Assembly (NCBI RefSeq): GCF_040802235.1
Contig: NC_133157.1
Location: 32,753,501-32,817,500 of the forward strand
Reading direction: 5' to 3'
Origin: Manis javanica
Taxonomy: Eukaryota > Chordata > Mammalia > Pholidota > Manidae
DNA: 64,000 bases
Each line of letters starts with the position of its first letter. The first letter of the stretch is position 1. Of this stretch, positions 47,736 through 59,479 are shown piece after piece. The position numbers were made by a program, and so were the translations under genes. The notes under the pieces are model-generated. The model was not told where the DNA came from, searched no databases, and saw only the letters and a program-made list of their open reading frames with translations.

Positions 47736-49129
47736 TGTGTCTGAACTGGACCGAAAAAGATCTTTGTATCTGGGGAGTGGCGGGAGAGGGGTTTCGATAT
47801 GAAGGAACAGCAGGAGGTGCCTGCTGCCGCCTGTCTTTGTGACAGAAGGGAGAGGGATTCTCCTCACAGACAGGCCTGGGATTTCTTTCCCTCACTTGGT
47901 CCTCAGTCCCTCTCCTTGGCATCCCTGGTCTGTCGGTCTGTAGGGAATACACCAGCCAGCAATCCAGAGTTGTGCTCCCAGACCAGGGGAAATGAAACTA
48001 GACCATTCCTACCTGTGGGACAGGTGCCCCAGACTTTAGCAGACCCACAGGAACCTGTTTGTGCAGATCCATCATAAGCAGTGACAGCCTGCTTGGCCAG
48101 CTTGACTCGAGAGCAGGGCTCACATTTCTGAGACAGTTAGAGGAGGTTATAATAATTCACAGAGGACTCTTGCCTTGATCTGGCCAAGAATACCAAAAGC
48201 ATCTCTTCCCCAGCTTATGTGGATGTCTCTCGCTTTAATTCTCATCCTGTCTTTGGTCTGTGTGGTGAAGGCACATTTGAACCTGCAGGAGTATCCGACA
48301 GGCAGCCTTCTTCTTTGAGGTTTAAATAATTGCTGAGCCCAGCAAAATCAGACTCAGCTATCCTCAACCTTCCCTTGGAAGAGACAAAGGAAATGGATTG
48401 TCGTTGTAGACATCAGAACATTTAGGTCTAGAACAAGGGAGATAACAGTTCCACCTTGGCCACAGCTAGGAGATCATGATCCAGGTACAACCAACACCAG
48501 GCAGGTCCTCATGGCTAGTGGGTGACTGAATAAGCAGGGAAAATGCTGTTTACCCAAGCAGTTTCCAAGGTCACAGCTTGTGCCTTTGCAATTGTTTATC
48601 TGATCAAATATTTCCCAAAGCACCTTTCTCTATAGGATGTTAAAAGGTGCTACATGGGGGAGAAAGGAGGTTTCTGTGGTAAAATAAGGTTGAGGGAAAG
48701 CTGAATTAAAGAAAATTAATTGGGTTTCTTTAACTGAAAGACTTCTCAGAAACTTTACCATGTTATGTGCTTTATAAATCTCTGAGAGAGGAATAGTTGG
48801 TAGCATTCCAGACTTAACTGACTGTAGATCCATGTTTCCTCCAGAGCACCTCCCGGGGTGAGTGTCCCATGGAGCACACTGTTGGAAAAGTGGTTTTCAT
48901 GTGACACTCTGCCTATTCTTCTAAGGATTGGCATTAACCAAAGTATGGAAAAGGAGGACATCACAGAATGAGAGTAAAGGGAGCATGGAGAGTGGACACC
49001 CCCAGGCTACAAAAGGCCAAGGAAGGACGGGGGACACTGGACCACTCTAACAGTTATTGTCTTATGTTTGTTGGGATGTTTTCTCCCCAGACCCTTCTTC
49101 TGTCATTGATGTTCTACTCCCAACCTGAG
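47736..49129. other. No gene recognised
   Basis: Repeat-poor stretch. Short frames on both strands lack motifs. The part near 48.1-48.4 kb ('gaggtttaaataattgctga') is repeat-free and might be regulatory, but nothing decisive is visible. Confidence 0.3.
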
Positions 49130-49545
49130 CTGTGCAATTTAGGATTAGATTTGGCTGCAAATAACAAAAACTGTGGAATCCACAACTGTGGCTTAAACAA
49201 AATAGAAGGATATTTTTGTCTCACATAAAAATGTAAAGAGGATTCAGTTCAAGGCTGGTAGGGCAGAGACATGGTATCAGGGACCTAGGCTCTTTCTGTC
49301 TTATTCCTCTGCCAGAGGTAGCTTCCATTCCCAAAGCCACTTCATGATATAAAATGGCTGCTGGAGCTTTAGCCATTGCATCCACATTCCAAGCTACAGA
49401 AAGGAGGAAAGGGAGGAGAAAAGCACAGCCTCTCCATTTTAAGAGTTTCCAGAAATACCTCAGACTACTTCTGCTTATATCTCATTGATCAGAACTTGGA
49501 CACATAGCCATGCCTAATTGTAAAGGAGGCTAGGAAATGTATTAA
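49130..49545 (+). repeat. Unnamed interspersed repeat, copy 3 of 3
   Basis: The longest copy: 'gatttggctgcaaataacaa', 'ctgtggcttaaacaaaatag', 'tgtctcacataaaaatgtaa', 'gggacctaggctctttctgt' and 'tctcattgatcagaacttgg'. It shares block order with the copies at 12.83 and 14.58 kb. Confidence 0.6.
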
Positions 49546-50169
49546 CTGGACAGCAGTATGCCCAGCTCAGAAACAAAGGTTCCAGCAAAAAGGAGAGAAT
49601 GTATTTTGGGAGAAAGTGCCCTGCCATATATCAAATATTATCTCCCTGGTTAAAAATTTTGGTCAGGCTAACCAATCTGAGTTTTGCCCCAGGATGTTTT
49701 AGCTTGAAGCTGGAGGGGAAGATTCTTTTTCTTCTCTGGTTACTGAGCTGAAGAAAGTCTGAAGGTTTAAGCCCTGCTCCCCAGCATGTGGAAAATACAC
49801 GTGCAGATAGAAGGGACAAAGCCAACAGGCAGAGACACAAAGGTGAGAGACTAGGGAGGAGACTGAAAGAGGGGCGGACTGATAGACCTGGTTCCAACCA
49901 TCCCCAAATCCAGCCTCTCCCCTGCCCTCTGCTGGTTACATGGTCCAATAAATCCCCCTTGGACTTAAAGTATATCAACTTAGGTTTCCATCACTTACAA
50001 TAAAAAGGATGTTGGCTCCTAAAGTTATCATCTTTCATTGCTGCGAGCAGGGACCATATGGATCACTCTTTGGGCAGAGATAGTTTTTTCGTGTACTAAG
50101 TCACTAAAGGACTTTATTCCCTGATTTCATATTGAAGGATATCAAGTAACATAATCATGCTCTCGCATG
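49546..50169. other. No gene recognised
   Basis: A 115-codon minus frame at 49631-49978 has no motif. No clear repeat. Confidence 0.3.
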
Positions 50170-50330
50170 TCTGTGCAGCTCTTTATAGTTTACAAAATTC
50201 TCTTAAATCCATTAGCTCATCTGAGTCTCACTGAGATGTAGGTTAATCCCCCCCCCCCATTCTAAAGATGAGGACAATAAGGTTCAGTGGGATAATCTGG
50301 TTTATCCACATAGTTGGTCAGGAGTAAAAA
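50170..50330 (-). repeat. MIR SINE, reversed, with an 11-base C run
   Basis: 'cattagctcatctgagtctc' then 'ctaaagatgaggacaataag' is the reversed MIR order. A run of eleven C residues lies at 50248-50258. Confidence 0.65.
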
Positions 50331-50334
50331 TGTT

Positions 50335-50838
50335 GTTGGGCAATCCAATTGGAGGAGATCTCTCTGCGTGCTGGAAGAGACCTCAGCTCAGGAAATGAAT
50401 GGTTCTTGACTCTGGTCGAGAAAGAATTCATGAGCAGGTACAAGCAAAGAGTATGAAGGCAGCAGTACACCCTCAAGGAAGGAGTGTGGGCATACTCCGG
50501 AGGGGAGCAGCATGCTGGGTGGGCTGGGCGGTGTTATAGCTGGAGTTTGAGCAGCGGGTGGAATATTCATCAGGATAGGTGGGGTTTTCTCAAAATAGGG
50601 AGTGGCTTTCTGGGAAATAGAGCAATGTGCCCTTTTTGTCCTTAGATGGTCAGCTTTGACACTGTCATGGCACCAAGGGGGGTGATTTTCAGTATGCTAA
50701 TGAGTGTATAATGTATTTCGAGGTGAAGTCAGGGTCAACTTTTTCTCCATGTTGGAACCATCGAGTTTTGGCAGGTCTGTTTTCTATACCCTCACTCCCC
50801 ACATCCTGTGAGAACAGTTTACCTGGAATGTTTAGAAC
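50335..50838. mobile_element. Probable ERV LTR-like sequence hosting the RPS3A copy
   Basis: Text such as 'cgagaaagaattcatgagca', 'actgtcatggcaccaagggg' and 'agtatgctaatgagtgtata' resembles ERV1-class LTRs. Its ends are not clear and no viral coding sequence is seen. The RPS3A pseudogene begins right at its right side. Confidence 0.4.
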
Positions 50839-50851
50839 ATAAATGAGCATC
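50839..50851. repeat. Left target-site duplication of the RPS3A retrocopy
   Basis: ATAAATGAGCATC; pairs with ATAAACGAGCATC at 51796-51808 (12 of 13 bases match). Confidence 0.8.
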
Positions 50852-51795
50852 CGTTTGCTCTCTAAGCAGCACATGGCAGTGGGTGAGAACAAGTGCTTTA
50901 CGAAAGGCTGCAAGAAGGGAGCCAAGAAGAAAGCGGTTGATCCATTTTATAAGAAAGATTGGTATGATGTGAAAGTGCCTATCATGTTCAATTTAAGAAA
51001 TATTGAAAAAACACTAGCCACAAGAACTCGAGGAACTAAAATTGCATCTTATGGCCTCAAGGGTCACATGTTTGAAGCATGTCTTGCTGGTCTGCAGAAT
51101 GATGAAGTTGCATTTAGAAAATTCAGGCTAATTACTGAGGATGTTCAGGGCAAAACTGCCTGACTTATTTCCATGGCATGGATCTTACCCATGGCAAAAT
51201 GTGCTCCATGGTCAAAAAATGGCAGACCATGATTGAAGCTCCTGTTGAAGTGAAGACTACTGGTGGTTATTTGCTTCATCTATCCTGTGTTGGATTTACT
51301 AAAAAATGTGATAATCAGATTCGGAAGACTTCCAACACTCAGCATCAACAGGTTTGCAAAATCAGGAAGAAGATGATGGAAATTCTGACCCAAGAAGTAG
51401 AGACAAATGACTTGAAAGGAATGGTCAATAAATTGATTCCAGACAGCATTGGAAAAGACATAGAAAAGTCTTGCCAATCTATTTACCGGCTCCATGATGT
51501 CCTTGTTAGAAAGGTAAAATGCTGAAGGACATAGAAAAGTCTTGCCAATCTATTTACCGGCTCCATGATGTCCTTGTTAGAAAGGTAAAATGCTGAAGGA
51601 GCCTGTTTGACTTGGGGAAACTCATGGAGCTTCCTGGTGAAGGTAGTAGTTCTGGGAAAGCTACTGGGGATGAGACAGGTGCTGAAGTTGAGTGAGCTAA
51701 TGGGTATGAGCCACCAGTCCAAGAATCTGTTTAAAATTCAGACTTTAATGATGTCAAATTAAAAAATCTTATTTGTGTGAAAAACAAAACGTTAT
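50852..51795 (+). pseudogene. RPS3AP: Processed pseudogene of ribosomal protein S3A (eS1)
   Basis: An intronless copy of the RPS3A mRNA, which encodes a 264-residue protein of the small ribosomal subunit. The copy starts in the 5' UTR pyrimidine tract ('cgtttgctctctaagcagc'), has the ATG at 50873, and extends to a 3' UTR-like end. The first 96 codons read through to GKTA and a stop. A one-base loss in the A-run at about 51152-51155 shifts the frame, and the next 115 codons continue from MDLT in another frame. A second one-base loss in 'aaggtaaaatgctg' near 51515 breaks the frame again. The rest, including the C-terminal [13 protein letters not shown]-like part, is out of frame or ends early. 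It cannot make full-length RPS3A. A 71-bp internal duplication and flanking direct repeats are described separately. Retroposition by L1 machinery is the established origin of such copies. Confidence 0.95.
51457..51598 (+). repeat. Perfect 71-bp tandem duplication inside the RPS3A pseudogene
   Basis: Bases 51457-51527 are repeated exactly at 51528-51598. Both copies carry the same one-base frameshift, so the duplication arose after that deletion. Confidence 0.95.
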
Positions 51796-51808
51796 ATAAA
51801 CGAGCATC
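51796..51808. repeat. Right target-site duplication of the RPS3A retrocopy
   Basis: ATAAACGAGCATC; matches the left copy at 50839-50851 except one T/C difference. Confidence 0.8.
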
Positions 51809-53089
51809 TAGATGAATGTAAACACGGGCCAAAGTCCCTAAACCCCTCCCTGCTCATGTATGGCGATCTACCCACTGTCACAGAGCCACTTGCTATTTAA
51901 GCAGTGCTTCATGTGCATCCTCTATAAAGACGAAGGCACAGTGATACTGTCATGGCTTGGAGGGGAACACATCCTGTAGGGTGGATGGGCTAAGAAAACC
52001 TGACCAGTGTACCTAATTCAGGGACAAATCTAGAGTGGAGGACTGGAGAGCTGGCATCACCACTGGACTGTCTCAAATATCAGTGATCTGCATCAAGGCT
52101 CAGGTGGGTGCAATTTTTCAATTGATTCATGACTCACACTGAAAAGTCTTTGCAACAAGATTCTCAGACAAAGGCTTGTGGCACAGGCCTTCCATGTGGT
52201 TGATTAAAGGGACAGCTTTCATTGCTGGCACCTGATCTGAGGATTAGGCCTTTGGATTTGTGAAAAGTTCGGAGGTCATTCTACATTCTCATACAGAGAG
52301 AAGACAAACTGTCTTCGGTGGGGGTGCCTGTGTCCCTCACAAAAACATTTAGATAATTTAGGAACTTGCTGTGCTGCCCATGTAGCACAAAAGATACAAT
52401 TTGGATTGAGCAAAGGCTAATGCAAAAGTTACTGACTATCAGTGTTCCCAGTTGCAAGTGAAATGAGTCTGTAGCAAACATTTTTGAAAGATATCGGAAG
52501 GATATTGGGAGGTTTACAAAATCAATGAGAAGCTGGAGAAACAGGCTTAGAAAATGGGCAGGATCAAAGCAGTTATAGAAGGTCATGAAGCAGGAGGTAG
52601 AAGAATCACATTTCAATCTGGCCAGGAATAACCATCCCACAGTGGACATAGCTTCCACAAACCAGTTCTCAATGTGCTTCATCTTTATATCACCCACTCT
52701 CATAAGTCAGATCCCCAGGCAGGAGTTCTTAACTGGCTAAGTGCTGTGGCTGCCAGGGGCAGGAAGCCTGAGAGCTGATTCCCTTCACCTCTGGAGAGAA
52801 GGGGCATACAGGGCCACCTCCCAAAACAATGCCTGCTCCATTTCATTCATTAAAAGAGCTGTCCACGAGGCACCTGTGGGATGTTGATTTTAAGATCCAA
52901 AGAGAGAAAATAAAAGGACAGAACCGACATGCCTCCAGTTTTGCCCTAACCTCCCAGGTGTTCAGAGTCAAATTCACTGGCTTGGCAGGTGTCATGAGGC
53001 CACCATGTCCCCTGTCTTGTCTGCACTGATAGCACATTTGCTTTTCAGGCATATGCACATCTCTGCCCTTATCATGGCCTTCACGTAAA
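51809..53089. other. No gene supported
   Basis: Contains a 140-codon minus frame at 52281-52703 that is rich in Phe, Leu and Ser, as expected from AT-rich antisense DNA. No domain is recognised. Some of the stretch may be an unrecognised old repeat. Confidence 0.35.
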
Positions 53090-53320
53090 GAGCAAATGCC
53101 TTAACTGCAGCTCAGGACCTTTGTGATCTTGCTACAGATTATCTTTCCCCTTCATCCCCCTCTCCCCCCCCACCCAACTGTCTGTTCTCTCACCACTAAA
53201 CAGTTTAGTCTTCAAATACACTCCTTCAGACATTCGGTTCTAGTCTCCCCTCTCCCTTTCCATCTGAGAAGTCCCTGTGCCACCCTTGCCTACCAGTCCT
53301 GTCGTCTTCATTTTGCTTCA
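53090..53320 (+). repeat. L2 LINE fragment
   Basis: Pyrimidine-rich L2-like text: 'ctcaggacctttgtgatctt', 'gttctagtctcccctctccc' and 'caccacttgcc'-type blocks. Confidence 0.5.
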
Positions 53321-53334
53321 TTTCTTGATGCCCC

Positions 53335-53818
53335 CACCTGTCAAGGATGGCCACAGTCTAATTCCCAGAATCTCGGAATATGTTACCTTACCTGGTAAAG
53401 GGACTTTGCAGAGGTGTTTAAGGTTAAGGACATTAAGGTAGGAAGCATATCCTGGATTATCAAGGTGGGTTCAAGCTAATCACAGAAATCTTTAAAAGCC
53501 AGGAACCTCCTGGCGGTGATCAGAGAAAGATGTGAGTACAGAAGCAGGTCAGAGAGAGGGCAGTATGAGAGGGACTTGACCCATGGCTGTTGGCTTTGCA
53601 GATGGCAGAAGCCGTGAGCCCAGGAATGCAGGTGGCCCCTGGCAGCTGGAGAAGGTGAGGCAAGGAATTCTTCCCAAGAGCCGCCAACATTGTGATTTTT
53701 GTCAGTGAGACCCATGTTGGACTTCTGACCTCCAGAGCTGTCAGATAATAAAGTTCTGTTGTTTTAAACCACTAAGTGTGTGGTGATTAGTTACAGCAGC
53801 AATGGAAACCTAAATACA
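53335..53818 (+). mobile_element. MaLR (MLT1-type) LTR
   Basis: Landmarks: 'aatatgttaccttacctggt', 'gggactttgcagaggtgttt', 'catatcctggattatcaagg', 'ttggacttctgacctccaga', 'gttttaaaccactaagtgtg' and an end at 'aacctaaataca'. The internal polyadenylation signal AATAAAG is present. Confidence 0.9.
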
Positions 53819-53849
53819 CTTACTCAAGTAATTTTTTTAGGAACAATAT

Positions 53850-54520
53850 GGATATCCGAGAATGTCTCTGTTGCCGTGGCCCATGAACAATAATTCGGAT
53901 TTTAGAACTGTTGGGTTATACTCTTTACACAAAAATCCTGTAGATACTGTTTCACTGTTGTACAGAAAGGAGCAAACCTGAGACTGCTCTCCTTGGAAAG
54001 TCTTGCTGGTAAGGTTGACCCTTGGCTGGTGTCTGGGAACTTGGATTTTGGGAGAGTTCCCACCATTTCCAGAACTGATGTGAGTGGCTCACTATAGTTA
54101 ACCTATACCTAAACAATGAGTAGCTCACTATACCTAAACAATGGGTTTATGCTGCACATCTGCTTTCTTTCAGGGTGTCTGGAATTTTGGCACATGGTAG
54201 ACAGGGTGCAAAGGTAACCAGCCCCCAACAACAACCAGCAGGTACCGAGTGTCTAGGGAGCTTCCCTGGTAGCCAGCATATCGCATGTGTGGTCACAATT
54301 CATTGCTGGAGAATTAAGCATGTCATGCATGACTCCCTTGGGAGAGGCTCCTGGGAGCATGAGCCTTGTTTCCCCTGGCCTTCACCCCATGCTCCTTTTT
54401 GTTGATTTGCTTTGCCTCCTTTCTCTGTAATAAATCATGGCCACGAGTGCAACCATATGCTGGTCCTGTGGTCCTCCTAGTGCATCAAACCCAGGGAGAA
54501 TGTTGGGGACCACCAACACA
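53850..54520 (+). mobile_element. Solo ERV-type LTR
   Basis: From 'cgagaatgtctctgttgccg' through 'ttagaactgttgggttatac', 'ggtaaggttgacccttggct', 'ctggtagccagcatatcgca' and 'ctcccttgggagaggctcct', with AATAAA at 54429-54434, to 'gttggggaccaccaacaca'. This is a known mammalian ERV LTR pattern, but I do not name the subfamily. No internal viral genes are next to it, so it is a solo LTR. A partial tandem duplication lies within it. Confidence 0.75.
54083..54143 (+). repeat. Imperfect tandem duplication within the LTR
   Basis: The unit 'agtagctcactatacctaaa' plus 'caatg' at about 54119-54143 repeats the preceding 'agtggctcactatagttaac ... acctaaacaatg', the first copy being longer by about 11 bases. 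Confidence 0.75.
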
Positions 54521-55487
54521 ATTGTCTGGTAGCAGTGTCGTGGGGGAGAAATTTGATGCTTATAGCACTACTTACTTCCTTATAGGTATCCTTTTATACT
54601 TTTCTGTCTGGATATTTATAAAAAAATTTTCTTATCCTTGAAATTTTCTAAAAATCACCAAAGTAAGTCTAGATGTACATCTCTTTTCATTACTTCTCCC
54701 TGGTGGTCAATGAACCCTTTGTATCTAAAGATGCAATTTTTTAGCTTAGGGCAGATTTCATCCCCTGTAGTGGGTATCACTGCCAAACTTCTTTCCCTCT
54801 GTAATCTGAGAGAGAGATGGTACAGAATTACCTTTGCCACCCTCAGAAGGTTGACTTCTCTCTGAGGCAGGGATAACCCTTTATGCAAAAGTCTCCCTGT
54901 CAATACTACTGAGAACTATTATAATGTATTAATGTGGGCGGGTGGGCACCAGGCCTTTGTATCTGATGGCAGCAAATTAATTAGGATTTGAATCTCTCCT
55001 GACCCTGGGTTGCAGCCCTTAGTTGTTGGTGCAGACGAACATGGAAAGTGGCAATGCACCAAAGAACAAAGGACTCAGCCCATTCACGTTTTGGGTACTC
55101 ACCAACATAGCTGATCCCCATGTCTCACAGCTTGACCCATTATCCCCAGTGCTGTATAGTTGTGGGGTGGGGTGGGACATAGCTAGTTCTGTATTCCAGA
55201 GAAGACACTTGATAATCACCTCTGATTACTGTTTCAATCAGAGGTAAATCAATTGTCTTTGGATTTCTGCGATGACCCAGCAAAACGGATCCGTAAAGTC
55301 AGTGCTGACCCCACTCCACCAGTCACAGCCAGGAATGTCTCCTAATATAATCTCTGGACATCATCTAAATTAGGGACCAGAAACTGAGCTCCTCATTCTA
55401 CTGAGGACTGGTGTACACTACAGAAGCTTCAGTTGTGGGGCAAGAGGCCTCAGGACACTTCTGGTACATTATTTTCTAAAATTATTC
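54521..55487. other. No gene recognised; one 10-bp hairpin
   Basis: AT-rich sequence with no clear repeat. An inverted repeat 'acctctgatt' (55218-55227) and 'aatcagaggt' (55236-55245) can form a hairpin with an 8-base loop. Confidence 0.35.
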
Positions 55488-56050
55488 TTCTGTTTCTATT
55501 GCATAACCATCCCCCCAAAACTTAGTGCCTTAAAACACTCATGATTTATTATTGTTTACAATTCTGTGAATAGGCAATCTGAAGGATTCTTTTGCTGCAC
55601 CATTCATCTCTAAACCTATGGATCTTTTAAAAAATGTTTTAAATTACTCTTTTGTGTGGCTGCAGCCATCTGACAGCTCAAATGGGGCTAGATGGTCTGA
55701 GATGGCCTTATGCACACGCCTGGCAGTTGGTGCCGGCTGTTGGCTGGGTGCCTTGGTTGTCTTCTGTATGGCCCCTCGTGCTTCAGTTGGCTAGACTGAG
55801 CTTCTTCACAACATCATGATCCCAGAATTCTAAGAGTTAAAGTGGAAGCTACAAGGCTTGGGCTCAGAAGTCACAGATGCCACTTCTGTTACATTCAGAT
55901 GGTAAAAGAAAATCGTAATGCCAGCCTCACTTCCAGGGGTGGCGAAATAGACTCCATCTCTTGATAGGAGCAGTGTCAAGGTCATACTGCAGACGGATAT
56001 GGACACAGGAGGCATAACTCTTTGGAGGACATTTTAAATAATCTATCATA
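55488..56050 (-). mobile_element. MaLR-type LTR, reversed
   Basis: Landmarks: 'aaacttagtgccttaaaaca', 'tggtctgagatggccttatg', 'cctggcagttggtgccggct', 'gaagctacaaggcttgggct' and 'gaaatagactccatctcttg'. Confidence 0.8.
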
Positions 56051-57299
56051 CTCTCCTTCGATAATTCCAATTATTTGTAAAGTATAATAGAACCTAGATC
56101 TTTCTTCCACAATTCTTATCTTTTTACTATGTTTTAATGTCTTCATTTGTATTTTCTTGGTTCTAGTAGAATATAGCAAGTACATATTACATATAATTTG
56201 CTCATTTGATTTTCTACAGTGTTCCAATCTGACTTTCATGGAGTGGAGTCTATTACCTTTTTTATTTAGCAATTATGCTTCTCATTTGAAAACAAGCTTG
56301 TATTACTTCAGACCAATCCTTTTCATAGGTGCAATATCTTCCTGAGTGTAACTGAAAATGCAAATTAGAATTTTATCAAGGTTTCCTTCTATTGCAATAA
56401 GTCTAATTTGAGGAAGCTGCTTTCTCTTAATTCCTCAGAGATAGTTTCTTTCTTTTGAACTATTGAATCTCTTTTCATATCTGATTAGTTTTCTCCATTT
56501 GCTCATTCTAACAGATGGGAAAGCTAAGTTTTGTTCAGAATTGGGAGCTGAGGTGTGTTTGATAAGATATTGTGTGAATATTTAGTTAAATCGTTCAGTT
56601 CCAGATGAGCTAAGAAGGAAAAAGATTGAGTCTGCTATGTTTTCACCTTTCCAGGAAATAATTTCCATGGGATTTGAAAGGAACAGTCAAAAGGAGCTAC
56701 ATGGCAACAAATCTTTTCTGACTTGCTATAGGAGCCTGAAGCAAATACAGAACACCTTGCACAACTGCCTTCCTTAGAGGGCAGTTTTGGGGGTGCAGCT
56801 GCTTTGTTCAGCCAGCTGGGCCCAGGGAGGCTGAGAATGTGCTATGTATGGCTCACCACCCAAAGTACTGCCCTCAGTCGACCTCCAGAGAGGCTAGCAG
56901 GATTGAAATTTCAACTCTGCTTGCCTATAGCTTTTTTCTCCTCAAGAACTTGCCACCCTAAGTTTGAAGGGGTCAGTGAGATACGTATGGAGCCCTTCTC
57001 TTCAGATGAGATTTTTTTTTTTCATACAGTTATTTCCACTCCATATAGATTTCCCTTATTGCACTCTATCGCACATAAATACCTCAAATTTTTTTTGGCA
57101 AATGCCACATTTGTTGGTATCCATCCCTCATACAGCTCTTTCTCTATTTTATATTTCTTTGGTCATTCTAATGGGGATTTTGAGCATGGGGGGATGTTCA
57201 ACCATGGGTTCAGGTGACTGTATTGTTCCACTTGGAGACAGGAAATAGGGTCTCAATGCCAGAAGAGGTGGAGTGTTAGAGCTGTAACTCCCCTAGGGC
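56051..57299. other. No gene recognised
   Basis: AT-rich. A 137-codon plus frame at 56804-57217 and an overlapping 94-codon frame lack any motif. Parts could be an unrecognised LTR. Confidence 0.3.
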
Positions 57300-58680
57300 C
57301 TAGGACCCTTAAAGAGCTCAAGGAAAAGTGGTTAAGAAAAAAACCCATTCACTTGTTTATCTTGGCCTGTGCCCTTAATTCCCACAAATGAAGCCCACAG
57401 ATGAGCTTAAAGTACAAATTACAAAAAAAGAAAAGAAAAAATAGAGTAACAACTCTCAACAAATAAGTCAGGTAGCACAACAAAAAGCAGAAATAGACGA
57501 GCAAACACTTCAGATAATGGAAAATCTGATAGAGACCATAAAATTAATATTTTTTATTAAAAAAAATCTAGTAGACACTGAAGGCAAGTAAAACAAAACA
57601 GTATAGTCAAGGCATATTTAAAAAAGAACCAAGTAGAACTTTTAGACATTAAAATTTAATTATTGAATGGATGGACTATTGGACACAACTGAAGAGAATT
57701 CATGAAACAGAAGATAGATTTGAGGCTATACTCAGAATGCAATACTGTAAATTAAAGAGATGGAAAATGTGAAGTGAAGTTGAGAAGATAGAATGAGTAG
57801 TTCATTCTTTGGAGGACAGAATGAGTACCTCCACTGTACAATTAAGAGGTACATTACAGGTACATTTATCTCACTCCTCCACTCAAAAAAAAAATTAAAA
57901 CTAATTAGACTTTAAGAAAGGTTGAAATAAAATCATTTCATATAAATACTGAGAGAGTTTACCACCAATAAACCCTTTCTCAAAGAATTGTGCCAGGATA
58001 CAGTTTAGGAAAAAGAAATTCAAACTCAGAAAGAAGGGTTAGAATGTAAGTAATGTGGAGAAAAGAAATAGTAAATGTGGTTAAATCTAACATGCATTGA
58101 ATGTATAAAATACTACTAATAATCTGAAAGATATAAAAATAAGGTGTGGCTAAAATACAGCAATAAGATAGGAGGGATATGATGAAATCCAAAGTGTTAA
58201 ATTTCTTGTGTTGTTTATAAAAAGGTATAAATTACGATTAACTTGATACTATGCATATTAAAAAATCAAGGGTAAACAATAAAAGTAGAAACAGCTTGTG
58301 TCATTTCTTAACAGGAAGAGGGGAAACATAATAAAAGAAGATTTGATCACACTGACAAAGGAAAAATTTTAAAAAGCATGATAAATATAAAGCATTAAAT
58401 AAGATGGTCAAAATAAATCCAAGAAATTCGATAGTAACTACATATGTAAATAGATCGAAGTCAGTATTGAAATTCTTATAAAAAGCCCTATGTTATGTAT
58501 TCTAGGCAAATATGGACCAAAAGAAAGGAAGTATAGATATTTGGACAAAATAGACATTAGTGCCAAAAGTATTATTAGGAAGAAAGATGGACATTACATA
58601 ATGATAAAAGGAACAATTGATAGGAAATATGTAAAATTTAAAATTATATAAGAACTCCGAGGCAAGGACAAGTTCAGTAA
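57300..58680 (+). repeat. A-rich, L1-like degenerate sequence
   Basis: Strongly A-biased plus strand typical of L1 coding-strand text, with phrases such as 'ggacattacataatgataaa' and 'aggaacaattgataggaaat'. Frames are broken throughout. The family call is tentative. Confidence 0.45.
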
Positions 58681-58829
58681 TCAAAGGGACAGAAAGATGG
58701 CCAGTGTGGCTCTAAACAGCCCCACCCAGGGGCATCTCCTCTCACTCTATAACCGCTCTCAATGTCATCTACCCTCTATCTTGACCTCCGTAATCACCCA
58801 CAAGCAAGGAGTTTATATGACTACATCTT

Positions 58830-59440
58830 AATTCTTTTAACAAATCTCCTAATATACATGCGTGATGTCTCAAATTTCTCACTTACACAAACAGCTGCAG
58901 CAAACCACTTTTGATGTGTATCTTTGTGCATTTGAGTGAGAAAATCTGCAGAATAAATTCCTAGAAGTGGAATGTCCAGGTCAATGGATATTCAAATTTT
59001 AATCTTTGATGGATTCTGCTAAACTGCCTTTAAAATGTTTTTTTTTTACCCCCTTCCCAACTGTGTTAATATTTCCATACCATCTCACTAGCATTAAACA
59101 TTATCCATCTTTAAAAGCATTTTGCCAATCTGAGAGGTGAAAGTATATTTTTGTTGTTTTAATCTGTATTTCCTTATTCATTTGAGCACTGTATGTCTCT
59201 ATTTCTTTTTAAGTGAATTTCTAGTTCAAGTCATCTGCACATCTACTGTTGGGTTGTTTTTCTTTTTATTGAGTTGTAGAAGGTTTTTTATACATTAACA
59301 CTATTAACTTTTACAATGTAATAAATGTTGAAGATGTTTTTTCTTCAGTGTGCCATTTGTATGTTAGATTTATTTATGATGATGTTATTTGCCTTACAGA
59401 AATGTTAAATATTTATGTAATTAAACCTGTCATGATTTCT
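58830..59440 (-). repeat. Old L1 LINE 3' region, reversed
   Basis: Contains 'gaataaattcctagaagtgg', 'ctaaactgcctttaaaatgt', 'cattttgccaatctgagagg', 'gtatttccttattcatttga' and 'gttgtagaaggttttttata'. Confidence 0.85.
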
Positions 59441-59479
59441 GGCTTTACTTTCATATTACCACCTTGGTTTTAATTACCT

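Noticed and set aside
50843-51163. 106-codon frame as a functional small RPS3A-like gene
   Set aside because: It is the 5' part of a frameshifted retrocopy, with ten extra codons from the 5' UTR and flank.
52281-52703. 140-codon minus-strand frame rich in Phe and Leu
   Set aside because: Composition is typical of AT-rich antisense sequence; no domain or start context.
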